Assembly (NCBI GenBank): GCA_032718475.1
Contig: JAUCBJ010004940.1
Coordinates: 1 to 41,400, forward strand
Length of the DNA stretch: 41,400 bases
From: Nemertoderma westbladi
Taxonomy: Eukaryota; Xenacoelomorpha; Nemertodermatida; Nemertodermatidae
Direction: 5' to 3'
Shown: in pieces, positions 9,423 to 17,982 of the stretch
How the letters are laid out: the number at the start of each line of letters is the position of its first letter
Position numbering within the stretch: the stretch's first letter is position 1
Notes under the pieces: generated by a model
Databases searched by the model: none
Told to the model about the DNA's origin: nothing
Seen by the model: the letters and a program-made list of their open reading frames with translations, nothing else
Made by a program: the position numbers and the translations under genes

Positions 9423-9563
9423 TTAGATATAACGACCATCGTCCTCCGTAGTAGTTGGACCAGCGTCGCCGCGTATCAAGCTATCAACAAACGCTTGTAA
9501 AGGTAGAGTATATCGCTCCCTGATACCAAGATCATCTTCTATCAACTCAATCATATCTGCCAT
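9423..9563 (-). CDS. Small frame at the start of ORF3 (46 aa)
   Basis: The frame starts ATG at 9563 (MADMIELIEDDLGIRERY) and ends in TAA at 9423-9425. It is in the same frame as the ATG at 9416, with only two codons between. It is probably the original N-terminus of ORF3, split by a nonsense codon, or a leader read through at low rate. No domain is recognised. Confidence 0.4.
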   Translation of the reverse strand: MADMIELIEDDLGIRERYTLPLQAFVDSLIRGDAGPTTTEDDGRYI

Positions 9564-11253
9564 ATAAGTTTATCCATATTATAATGAGTTTATATTTAGG
9601 CGAGCGGGCGTCGCTGCCTACCCCTCTCTGCCCCCGGACAGTGCGAGATCCTCAGCGCTGGTGTACTTTCGCCGATGTGCCTATCGCCAACGTCGTAGCT
9701 GCACAACGACTATAACAACCAGCACGAGTCACTCCACCGTCCGTCCCAAAGGCTTAGATATACTTCAGGTTCTTACTGGAGAGTTAGGGCTACTTTCACA
9801 ATTGCGACTCGCTACTGTAAACACACCTTAGTAGTAACATTCACCTACAAACGCACAAATTCCACGTAACTGTCACAAATGGTACACATTCTATCACTCA
9901 TTCGGGTCATTTGTCCGTTAGTCAAGTGCCTTCCAGAATGTCACATTGTTATTATGTATCCCTGGATACTAGCGGTGTGCTATTTATTCCGTATGCTATT
10001 CAATGAGCAAGCTTTTTATTGTTCTGTTAACTCGCTTCTAATTCTAGCGTGGTTGTTGCCATGGTGACATTATGGAAAGCTAGCGGTAGAATTAGGGTAA
10101 TTCTCATGCATACAGATCTGGGATGCTATTTAATAGTAATTCTTTAATGGTCAATATTTCTCTTTATACATGATTTTATGAATTTTATCGGCTTTTGACT
10201 CTATATTGGAGATTCTCGCACACTAATACGCTTAATAGAGTGAATCTCCGCTCCCATGATCTATTAATTAATGGAATTTTGGGAATGTTATAAATTGTGT
10301 AAAAATGACAATTTATTAAATTCATTAAAATATATGAATTTAAATTTATTCCCGTAAATTTTATTATTTAATATTAAAATAGACACAATTTTATTCCAGA
10401 ACGTGTCTGGGGACTGGGATCCTTGATTCTAGGAATTTTGACCTTTTAAGAGTATCGGTAAGTGCTACGATATCTTAATCGACTAGAATTTTAAAGGATC
10501 TAAAATTTCGACAGATTTTATAAATATTAATAATTAATATTTAGGATGGGCACCAGTTTATTCCAGAACTTGTCTGGGGACATTAACCACTGGTTCTAGA
10601 ATTTGTCTTTCAAGTATATCGGTGGGTGCCGCGATATCTTAATCGACTAGAATTACAGATGGTCAAAGGGTTTAACAGCTTTATTTTGCATTATACGCTA
10701 CTGTTAAAAGGACATCACGCTACTATATGTATTATTTAATATACTCTGCCTACCAATAATACTTAAATATAGTAGGAGCTTTATTGTACTTTAATAAGTA
10801 CGGACATTTCATCTTACTGTAGTTACGTATTTGTAATGTAATACGGACAGTAAGGAAGGAGAAAAAGAATTATTTCTCGCCGTCGCATTAAATATATAAT
10901 GTATAAGTAATTAAGTAATAAAGGCGAATATATATTGCAATAATCTACTAAATAATCGCTAAATAACATTTGACTAAATAAAATTAAAGAAAACGATTAT
11001 AATAAAATTACATAATAATACATACATAATATAAAATAATAAAAATAAATATAAAATAATATAGTCACACACCCACTCCGTATGTTGTTACGTTATGGAG
11101 TCCCTAGATATTTGTTGGATTAGGGAGGTGGTCGTGGGAAGAGTATCTTGCCTTCCATAGTTTCCGGACAGTTTTCGGTCTCTTTCCAGTAAACATAAAT
11201 GACCAGCTGGGCGATTGAATGGTTGTGTTACTTTCTCCGCTCCCTTGGCCTGT
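9564..11253. other. Noncoding interior where pol would be expected
   Basis: No supported coding frame is present. 9600-9860 is relatively GC-rich. 10060-11250 is AT-rich with an imperfect direct repeat of about 100 bp (10395-10496 and 10560-10658), each starting with TTCCAGAA-x-x-TGTCTGGGGAC and ending CTTAATCGACTAGAATT. BEL/Pao elements normally have RT, RNase H and integrase here, and none is detectable. A short 62-codon plus frame at 9879 looks like chance. Confidence 0.6.
10395..10658. repeat. Imperfect tandem repeat, two units about 165 bp apart
   Basis: Both units contain CTGGGGAC, a CTAGAA box, a TATCGGT box and the conserved end CGATATCTTAATCGACTAGA. Function unknown. Confidence 0.65.
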
Positions 11254-14220
11254 CTAATCTTCATCTTCTTTATTTAGGAAGTCGGGTCCACCTAACCAGT
11301 CTGGAGTATCTGTCAGTTCTTGAGGAGTTGCTCCTCTGGAGGCGATGTCGGCTAGATTAATCGTCTCGGGGCAATGTCTCCATTGATCCACATTGGAGTT
11401 GATGTCGTCATTATCTGAGGAGTATGGTCTTCCCTCAGTTGGATCGTCTAACTCACTGCTCTCATCTTCCCATTCTCTTACTTGATATACCTGATCTTTC
11501 GGTAATCTTTCCATGAGAGTTCTACGGGAAGGGCCAGTAAAGTACCAACCCACTCTAGTTCTTCCCGCATAAGCTTGTAGTGGTTGCGGTTGAGCAGGCC
11601 GTTTCTCCAATGTCTCGAGCGCTTCATGCGCATTTTGACCGATGAGTATTTGGACTCCAGGGTAATCGGTGTTGAATCTAGGTATTTCAAGCTGCTGGGT
11701 GAAATCGTCCTCATCCCAGTTATAAGGTTCCACTTGGCTGGTAGCGAAGTTCTTTATCGCTACCATTTTTACTGACCTTATGCTGTGTTCTCCTAGTTCA
11801 TCCTGGGGGGTGGACAACGCGCCTACATAATAATCCGCTATTACGGTAGATTTCCAAACCTGCATAATTCCTGACATGTTTAGCTTAGTTCGGAACTTGG
11901 GTTGTCCAGCAAAGATGTCTTCGGCTAGTTCTTTGTCGATGAATGTTCCTGTGCTACCGGAGTCAAGGAGGGCGTTCACTATATAACTCCTTTTAGGTCC
12001 ATGGACCCTTAACTGTACTACAGGAAATTCTCGGATTCCTACATTGGAAGTTGGCGCTTTCCAAGATGGTTGTCTGTCAGAAGTAGTTAGGGGGAGCTCG
12101 CTGTCGGTGTCCTTTTCATACGTAAGTGCTCGATACACTGCGGTATTTGTCAGGTAACAGGATTCGTTTTCGTCGGAGAATTCGTCCGTATAGAATCCTT
12201 CCATCTCAGAATATTGGTCAGTGTCGTTCACATCACTGAATTGGACATGTAGTTCGGATTCACTTACCTGACTCGGGCTGTTTCGTTCGAATTCCATGTG
12301 CAACAAGATATGATGTTTTGCGCAGCACTTTGCACACCTTGCGTCGGAGTAACAGGTTCGCCGTTGGTGTCCTCGTCTGAGGCAATTATAACACAACCGC
12401 TTATCCCACATGACTTCACGTCTATCCTTTAATGATTTCTTTAGGAATTTATCACACATATTCAAACGGTGGGGCCCGTCGCACAGCACACATTTTGGTT
12501 TGATGTTACTTACCTTACTTTGAGTAACGTTGTGCACACTCGTTCTTTCTTCGGGCTTTCTTACTTGAATTCTCTTAGGAGACGTAGGAGGAGTTTTTCT
12601 TACCTGTTCTCTCCTGTCATTGGTTCGAGACTTGAATTTACTTACGTCCTTAGTCGCTTTGTTGTCATAGTAAGATCTTTCAGTGTCTTCCCCGCTGTCT
12701 TCCTCTTGAGAAGCCTGGCTTTCGCCATCGTCTGTATAACACACTGGTATTACCCTTCTCCTAGAAACGGGTTTCTCACTTACCTTGTTTTCCGGTGTCT
12801 TCTCTCTGGACTGCCTTAGGAGCTGTAATTTCACTTCTCCATCTAAGAATGACATGAGATCAGCCATGGTAGGGTCTAGTCGTTGTTGTTCCATCATATA
12901 TAACACTTTCTTGTCCCAGCGTGTACCTACTCCACCCTTGGGCAAAGTAGATGCTAAGGCTCCTACAACCATAGAATTCTGGTATTCATGAGACTTACCT
13001 AGCCAATCTAATTGTCTACAGATTTCCTGAATCTCATCGGAAAACTCTATAATCCCGCTGCTAAGAAACTTTCTGGGCGCCATTAATTTTGCATACAAAT
13101 ACCTAGCTATGTTATTCCTATTACCATACCTGATGTTTAGGGTATCCCAAACTTGTCTTAATCCATCTGGATGTCCAATAAACTTTAACGCCATTAACTT
13201 GGGAGACCCTTCCAAGCACTCGATGAGGAATCTAAGTTTCTCTCCGTTAGATAGCACAGAGTTCTGTATGTTATCTTTGTAATATTCATTAAAAGGTAAC
13301 CATTTCATCTCATCTCCATTGAACTTGACGATCTCTCCCACCTTTACCGCTTGACGTGCTTCGGTTCTAGCCATTTGACGCGTAAAACTTTCTTGGGCCA
13401 TCGTGTTATTCAATATCGAGTTATCAGTATATAAATTTCTCGGATTATGATCAGGTCTATAGGGAATATCATTATCAACAGGTCTATAATTACCCTTAAT
13501 AGGGTTCACTATAGGAGTTTCTACTTCGCTAGCAGTATATATACGTGTAGGCTCCACACCTTGCGCATGAAACACTTCAGACCTAACAGGTTGACACATT
13601 GTTACAGGGGGTGGTGGTATACCCTTTTGTGTATTTACTAATTTATCGCGTTCTAGCGCGATACTTTGCTGCACTTCTTGCAACTCTAACCTACTTACTG
13701 TGCCCTTGAATTGCTGAACAGTCTCCTGCATCTGCCCGAGCAGGAGATCCATCCCCCGTCGTCCCTCATCCACCCACTCGACCGCCGAAGCGGGAGCCGC
13801 CAACGTTGTAGCGGGCCGACGAGGGACAACGGGCGACAAATCATTAATATTTCGCTCGGAGTCCAGGACATGAACATTTTCAAGGGTGGTTCTGTGTGGC
13901 ACAGATAGCTTAGTGCTGTGCAGAGGGAATTTAGAGGTAGGTTCAGGGAGTACAGGTGTCTCTATCACCGAAGGGGTGGCTTCGGGAACAGGCCTAATTA
14001 TTTCAGGCTCATCTACTATAGTAGGGAGTCTTTCTATTTCAATTATTTGGTCTGTGGGTTCTGTACTACCTAAGTTTGTGTTATTTAGTTGTTTTCTAAC
14101 AGCTGGGGGCAAATCAGGCAGTTTCTGGCGGTGGGATATTCTTCTACGTCTGCTTAGACGAGATCTATTTCCTCCGCCTTCATGATCGGTGGTATCGCCT
14201 TCCTCAGATGATGTATAACC
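11254..14220 (-). CDS. BEL/Pao Gag and aspartic protease, fused to an RT tail remnant
   Basis: The frame runs 988 codons from the in-frame UAA of ORF1 to a stop at 11254, with no ATG in its first 150 or so codons; the nearest alternative start is TTG at 14112. Counting from that TTG: a Pro/Thr-rich N-terminus; a DUF1759 Gag core at about 262-400 (FNGDEMKWLPFNEYYKDNI, LIECLEGSPKLMAL); zinc knuckles at about 541-605 (CVLCDGPH, CYNCLRRGHQRRTC, CAKC then HHILLH). Next comes a retropepsin-like DUF1758 domain with LLDSGST at 715-721 and LIGQNAHEAL and RVGWYFTG near 823-860. Normally RT follows. Here the frame passes within about 50 residues to WRHCPETINLADIASRG and WLGGPDFL (911-946), the motif that normally lies after the RT/RNase H core, and then stops. 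This is a clean in-frame loss of the polymerase. It is probably translated as an ORF1 extension by readthrough. Confidence 0.88.
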   Translation of the reverse strand, partial: GYTSSEEGDTTDHEGGGNRSRLSRRRRISHRQKLPDLPPAVRKQLNNTNLGSTEPTDQIIEIERLPTIVDEPEIIRPVPEATPSVIETPVLPEPTSKFPLHSTKLSVPHRTTLENVHVLDSERNINDLSPVVPRRPATTLAAPASAVEWVDEGRRGMDLLLGQMQETVQQFKGTVSRLELQEVQQSIALERDKLVNTQKGIPPPPVTMCQPVRSEVFHAQGVEPTRIYTASEVETPIVNPIKGNYRPVDNDIPYRPDHNPRNLYTDNSILNNTMAQESFTRQMARTEARQAVKVGEIVKFNGDEMKWLPFNEYYKDNIQNSVLSNGEKLRFLIECLEGSPKLMALKFIGHPDGLRQVWDTLNIRYGNRNNIARYLYAKLMAPRKFLSSGIIEFSDEIQEICRQLDWLGKSHEYQNSMVVGALASTLPKGGVGTRWDKKVLYMMEQQRLDPTMADLMSFLDGEVKLQLLRQSREKTPENKVSEKPVSRRRVIPVCYTDDGESQASQEEDSGEDTERSYYDNKATKDVSKFKSRTNDRREQVRKTPPTSPKRIQVRKPEERTSVHNVTQSKVSNIKPKCVLCDGPHRLNMCDKFLKKSLKDRREVMWDKRLCYNCLRRGHQRRTCYSDARCAKCCAKHHILLHMEFERNSPSQVSESELHVQFSDVNDTDQYSEMEGFYTDEFSDENESCYLTNTAVYRALTYEKDTDSELPLTTSDRQPSWKAPTSNVGIREFPVVQLRVHGPKRSYIVNALLDSGSTGTFIDKELAEDIFAGQPKFRTKLNMSGIMQVWKSTVIADYYVGALSTPQDELGEHSIRSVKMVAIKNFATSQVEPYNWDEDDFTQQLEIPRFNTDYPGVQILIGQNAHEALETLEKRPAQPQPLQAYAGRTRVGWYFTGPSRRTLMERLPKDQVYQVREWEDESSELDDPTEGRPYSSDNDDINSNVDQWRHCPETINLADIASRGATPQELTDTPDWLGGPDFLNKEDED

Positions 14221-15729
14221 TTATCTTTTGGGAGTAGATCGACTCATCATCTGCATATTACTAGCTGTTAACTGTTTATTAAAATTATCTTGCCTCTGTT
14301 GAAGATTTTCCAACTCTAGTTGGGCGATCTCTTCAGCCGCTCTCCGTTCTGCTTCTGCCACCGCTATCTTTCTTTCCGCTTCTGCCGCTGCTGCCGCTTT
14401 TGCCTCTGCCGCTGTCGCCTTTGCCTCTGCCGCTTTTGCCTCTGCCGCTGCCGCCTTTGCCTCTGCCGCTGCTTCTGCCGCCTTTCTTTCTGCTTCTGCT
14501 TCTGCTGCTGCCGCTGCTGCTATCTTTCTGTCTTCTATACGTTTTTTCTTTACTTGTTCTTCTTGGACTCTAGCGATGCGGAGTTGTTCATCAAATTTAG
14601 CTTGGTTTGCAGCTCTCATATCCACATCGATGGCGTCCAACACACGCTGGGTTCCTTCACTATTAGGGCTAAGTCCATCCAGCCTTCTCCTCAACTCTTC
14701 ATCACCTAAAAAACGTTGATAGTCTGACAGATAGATGTCAATGGCATCCCTCTTATGCGGTTTCTCTGCCGTCGCTTCACTTTCCACTTGGGAAAAAGTA
14801 GCGTCTGTTGATTCTCCATGGGTTGAGCGCTCATCCAGTTGAACTTTCCACTGAGCCGTTCCTTGAACCTGGAGACTCACCCGTTGAAACCAAGTCTTTA
14901 CGACAACTTGCAACGACGTGTCCTGCCTTCTTTTAGAAGCCTCCTCAAAGGCTGATAAGATTAGCCTGATTCGTAGAATTCTTTCTCTAACTTGATAAAG
15001 CAGTTGTCCCTGCTCTTGAGGTCCTTGGGGTTGTTGAAACAGTTGTTTTTCTACTCGCTCCATAGAGCTGAAGAATCCCTGTGCGTATCCGGCTGCGGAC
15101 CTCTTCCACACAGCTGGATCGGTGGTCTCCTTGGCTACTCCCATCCGGTGTATGTCTTCCCAGGCAGCTTCTGATAAATCAAATGGGAGTCCGGGTCCGG
15201 GGAAGTTCCATTGCGACTCGACAATAGACTTCAGTTCTTCCCTTGTGTATCCCGCATAACTATCTTTAGTCGATCGCTTATTTCTCACCCAATCGATCTG
15301 GTGTTCTTCCACCGCAGTCAATAACCTAGTGAGTACGGCTGCAGGAAGAATGAGAAGGGGATCCGAATAAACTGCATCCGTCATCTTTGCTCCGCGCTCG
15401 GGTGTCAGCTCTGCAGTATCCTCACTACTGGAGCTGTCGGGCCGTTGAGAAATAAGTTCTTGGCTCGCGGGTTGTTGCTGTTCCGCTGCTTCTTGGTCCC
15501 GCTTGACCTGAGCTCGAGTGCCTATGATAGACCTACGGTGCTTCACTAACTTCGCAAATTGCGAAATTGCTTCTACTAACCTAGGTTCTGATACTACTAC
15601 TGGAGAGATGATCTTTCTTACAGTAGGAGGTGAGCTGAATTTCGATCTCAAACGTTCCACACTCCTATCTGGGTCACAGATGGTTGTATCTAGGAGACTG
15701 TCTGACAGGTTTTGCTTTGTGTCAGACAT
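14221..15729 (-). CDS. ORF1, 502-aa coiled-coil protein upstream of Gag
   Basis: ATG at 15729 (MSDTKQNLSDSLLD) opens a 502-codon frame ending in TAA at 14221-14223. The N-terminal third is polar. The middle has WNFPGPGLPFDLSEAAWEDI and a helical region (YQVRERILRIRLILSAFEEA). From about residue 375 it is an Ala/Glu/Lys/Arg-rich coiled coil of short repeats (AEAKAAAAEAKAAEAKATA). The end is RSTPKR. I recognise no database family. The same ORF is intact in the second copy at 40135. The downstream Gag/protease frame is in the same reading frame directly after the stop, so ORF1 may be the N-terminal part of the Gag polyprotein. The Ala-rich stretch is encoded by GCN/GAR repeats, which give Cys-rich false frames on the other strand. 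Confidence 0.8.
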   Translation of the reverse strand: MSDTKQNLSDSLLDTTICDPDRSVERLRSKFSSPPTVRKIISPVVVSEPRLVEAISQFAKLVKHRRSIIGTRAQVKRDQEAAEQQQPASQELISQRPDSSSSEDTAELTPERGAKMTDAVYSDPLLILPAAVLTRLLTAVEEHQIDWVRNKRSTKDSYAGYTREELKSIVESQWNFPGPGLPFDLSEAAWEDIHRMGVAKETTDPAVWKRSAAGYAQGFFSSMERVEKQLFQQPQGPQEQGQLLYQVRERILRIRLILSAFEEASKRRQDTSLQVVVKTWFQRVSLQVQGTAQWKVQLDERSTHGESTDATFSQVESEATAEKPHKRDAIDIYLSDYQRFLGDEELRRRLDGLSPNSEGTQRVLDAIDVDMRAANQAKFDEQLRIARVQEEQVKKKRIEDRKIAAAAAAEAEAERKAAEAAAEAKAAAAEAKAAEAKATAAEAKAAAAAEAERKIAVAEAERRAAEEIAQLELENLQQRQDNFNKQLTASNMQMMSRSTPKR

Positions 15730-15867
15730 GTTTGTTTGTACAGTTGAATGCCTACTGCTATGTTACAGTTAAAGCAAGTCTAGTAATTCAGTATCTACTG
15801 TTAGCCTAGTAATTAATTACCGATACTGCTACTCAGTGTAGCGTGATATATATATAATATATTAGAA

Positions 15868-16111
15868 TACCGGTATGCTTATAGTATATATAAGTATTAT
15901 TACAGACTAGGTTTGTCACAGAATACCGGTAGGTAATTTCAGCACAAATATATATAAATATATAATAGGCCTATCGTGAATACCGGTATGCAGCTTACAC
16001 TTATAGTATATATAAGTATAATTATGAACTAGAATTAATTACAGAATACCGGTATGATTTCAGCCTAAATTTATAGAAATAAATATAATAAGCCTATGGT
16101 AAATACCGGTA
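15868..16111. repeat. Array of five TACCGGTA palindromes
   Basis: Palindromic AATACCGGTATG-type boxes start at 15868, 15924, 15981, 16047 and 16104, with spacing of 56, 57, 66 and 57 bp. AT-rich spacers contain TATAGTATATATAAGTAT and related segments. The same array lies at about 39753-40005 in the second copy, just upstream of its ORF1. Confidence 0.8.
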
Positions 16112-17076
16112 TGTCAATTATTTTAGAATAATTGAATTTCTGAAATTTTAGGGGTTACTTGGTTACTTTGCTTACTTTATTACCGTTGTTTAAGCAGTGG
16201 TCCAACTGATTAAGACCTAATTGTTGTATGGCAGGCCTACTATTTATAAATCGTTTGAGTTGATTTATAATATATATATACCCGTTTAATGGGTTTTGTC
16301 AATATTTGAAATAAATGTTATTATTTCTGGGGGGAGTCACTACACAGAAGCTGTGCGCTCTCAGTGGAGTGCTACTTGTTGGACACTAAAACAAATAATT
16401 CTAATTTACCTAAGTTACTTAATACTACAAATTACGTACAATCCGGGTTGAGATTACAATCTCTAAATAAACACAAAATTTACAAGTACAAATTTTTAGG
16501 GTAATTTTACAAGAAGTCTACTAACCAGCCTAACAAAGGGTTAGAATATCTGGTTATTACAACGGACAGGGTACTACGGTATTTGAAAATAACAAGCAGT
16601 AGTAAATATATTGCGTTGTCCAGATAGAAAAAATACCACCGTCTGACGACTTATAGCCGTATCGCTATAAGTACTACGTTATGTATCACGGAGTGTTCCT
16701 ACCTAGAAGTTAATTACCGCGGTCTACCAGAACCAACGTGCCTATTAACCACTTTACAACACAAATATACTGCCTACACACTAATCACCTTCGGAAAGCA
16801 CTGTACACTAAACCCTAAATTAGGTACAAGTATTTATACAACAAATAATCAGTAGTTAAAAATACTTGAACAGCTAAAAGAATCACGGTATCTGCCGGAG
16901 TGACCAAAGCATAAAATCTCCAGTCTTTACCTACGCCAAGCAGCCCTGATGTAGTACCGGGGTTAGTTTAACTATAACGGTATATATAACAAGCACAATT
17001 ACTGTAGGAATAAACTTGGGGATATGAATGTTGCGAATAATCGCATAAACTCTGAATAATAAATATTACGCTACGC

Positions 17077-17650
17077 GTACAGACTACTCAAACAAAATGC
17101 AGACCAAATACTGACAGACTACTATCAAGCCCAAACAAACTACGGTATATGCAGACTCCGAAATGGTTAGTTAGTATGCGTTCTAACCCAGTAGTACGAC
17201 TTATTCTTTCGATGGGGATTTACCTTACAGCTCTGGCTGCCCCTACTTTCCTAACCGGCACCTTATCGGACATACACTCTACACACACCGAAATCTCTCA
17301 AGACCTAACAACAGCCAGACAAAATCCAGCCTACAAATTATCTAAATAAGAAATATTAAGGCTACCCGTACAAACTACACAAACAAAGTACAGACCAAAC
17401 GCTGACAGACTACTATCAAGCCTAAGTACACTACAGTATATGCAGACTCCGAAATGGTTAGTTAGTATGCGTTCTAACCGAGTAGTACGACTTATTCTTT
17501 CGAGGGGGTTCACCTCACAGCACTGGCAGCCCCTACTTTCCTAACTAGTACTTTTTCGGACATATGCTCTACACACACTACAGTCTCTTCAGACTTAACA
17601 ACAGTCAGACAACAGTCCAGCCTACAAATTGTCTGTACAATCTGAGCAGG
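17077..17650. repeat. Two tandem units of about 290 bp in the leader
   Basis: The units (about 17077-17355 and 17366-17650) share GCAGACTCCGAAATGGTTAG, GTAGTACGACTTATTCTTTC and CTGACAGACTACTATCAAGC. The corresponding region of the second copy (about 38220-38800) also carries two units in inverse orientation. Confidence 0.75.
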
Positions 17651-17982
17651 CTTACACGCCTTCTGCTCAATATTAGCCTACAAATAAATAAAACTGACAG
17701 AAATAGGCCTAAGTAAAATCCCAATAAAAACCAGGCGTCCCCGATTAATTATTAAGACCTACTGGTATATAATAATCAAAATCGAATAATACTGCTGTAC
17801 CTGTACTGCTGTAGGTACCAGTCCGGGTGGTTAGGTAGTCAGGCCTACTGGGTACCGGTTGGCCGGTACTTCAGCTTTATTGCCTACTGCAATACAGAAG
17901 CTATATCCGTAATTGTTCTTACCAGAACAATATTAAACTGTATTTATTGCCTACCCTGCAATCTGAACTTTATATCCGTTAT

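Larger units (their letters stand above)
15730..17982 (-). other. Element leader between 5' LTR and ORF1
   Basis: This is 2.25 kb without a supported gene. Next to the LTR the minus strand begins ATAACGGATATAAAG; the second copy has ATAACAGATATTGC. No TGG-starting tRNA primer-binding site is visible at the expected place in either. The leader contains two tandem units of about 290 bp and, near ORF1, an array of TACCGGTA palindromes. The whole leader is conserved in the inverted copy at 37954-40134. Confidence 0.7.

Noticed and set aside
8032-9563. env gene in the retroelement
   Set aside because: No signal peptide, no membrane segment and no glycosylation-rich ectodomain can be seen in any frame.
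9879-10067. 62-codon plus frame
   Set aside because: Opposite to the element's sense, no domain, short, and within AT-rich noncoding sequence.
14320-14709. Plus-strand Cys-rich frame (FCRCRLCLCR type)
   Set aside because: It is the complement of the GCN/GAR codon repeat that encodes the Ala-rich coiled coil of ORF1.
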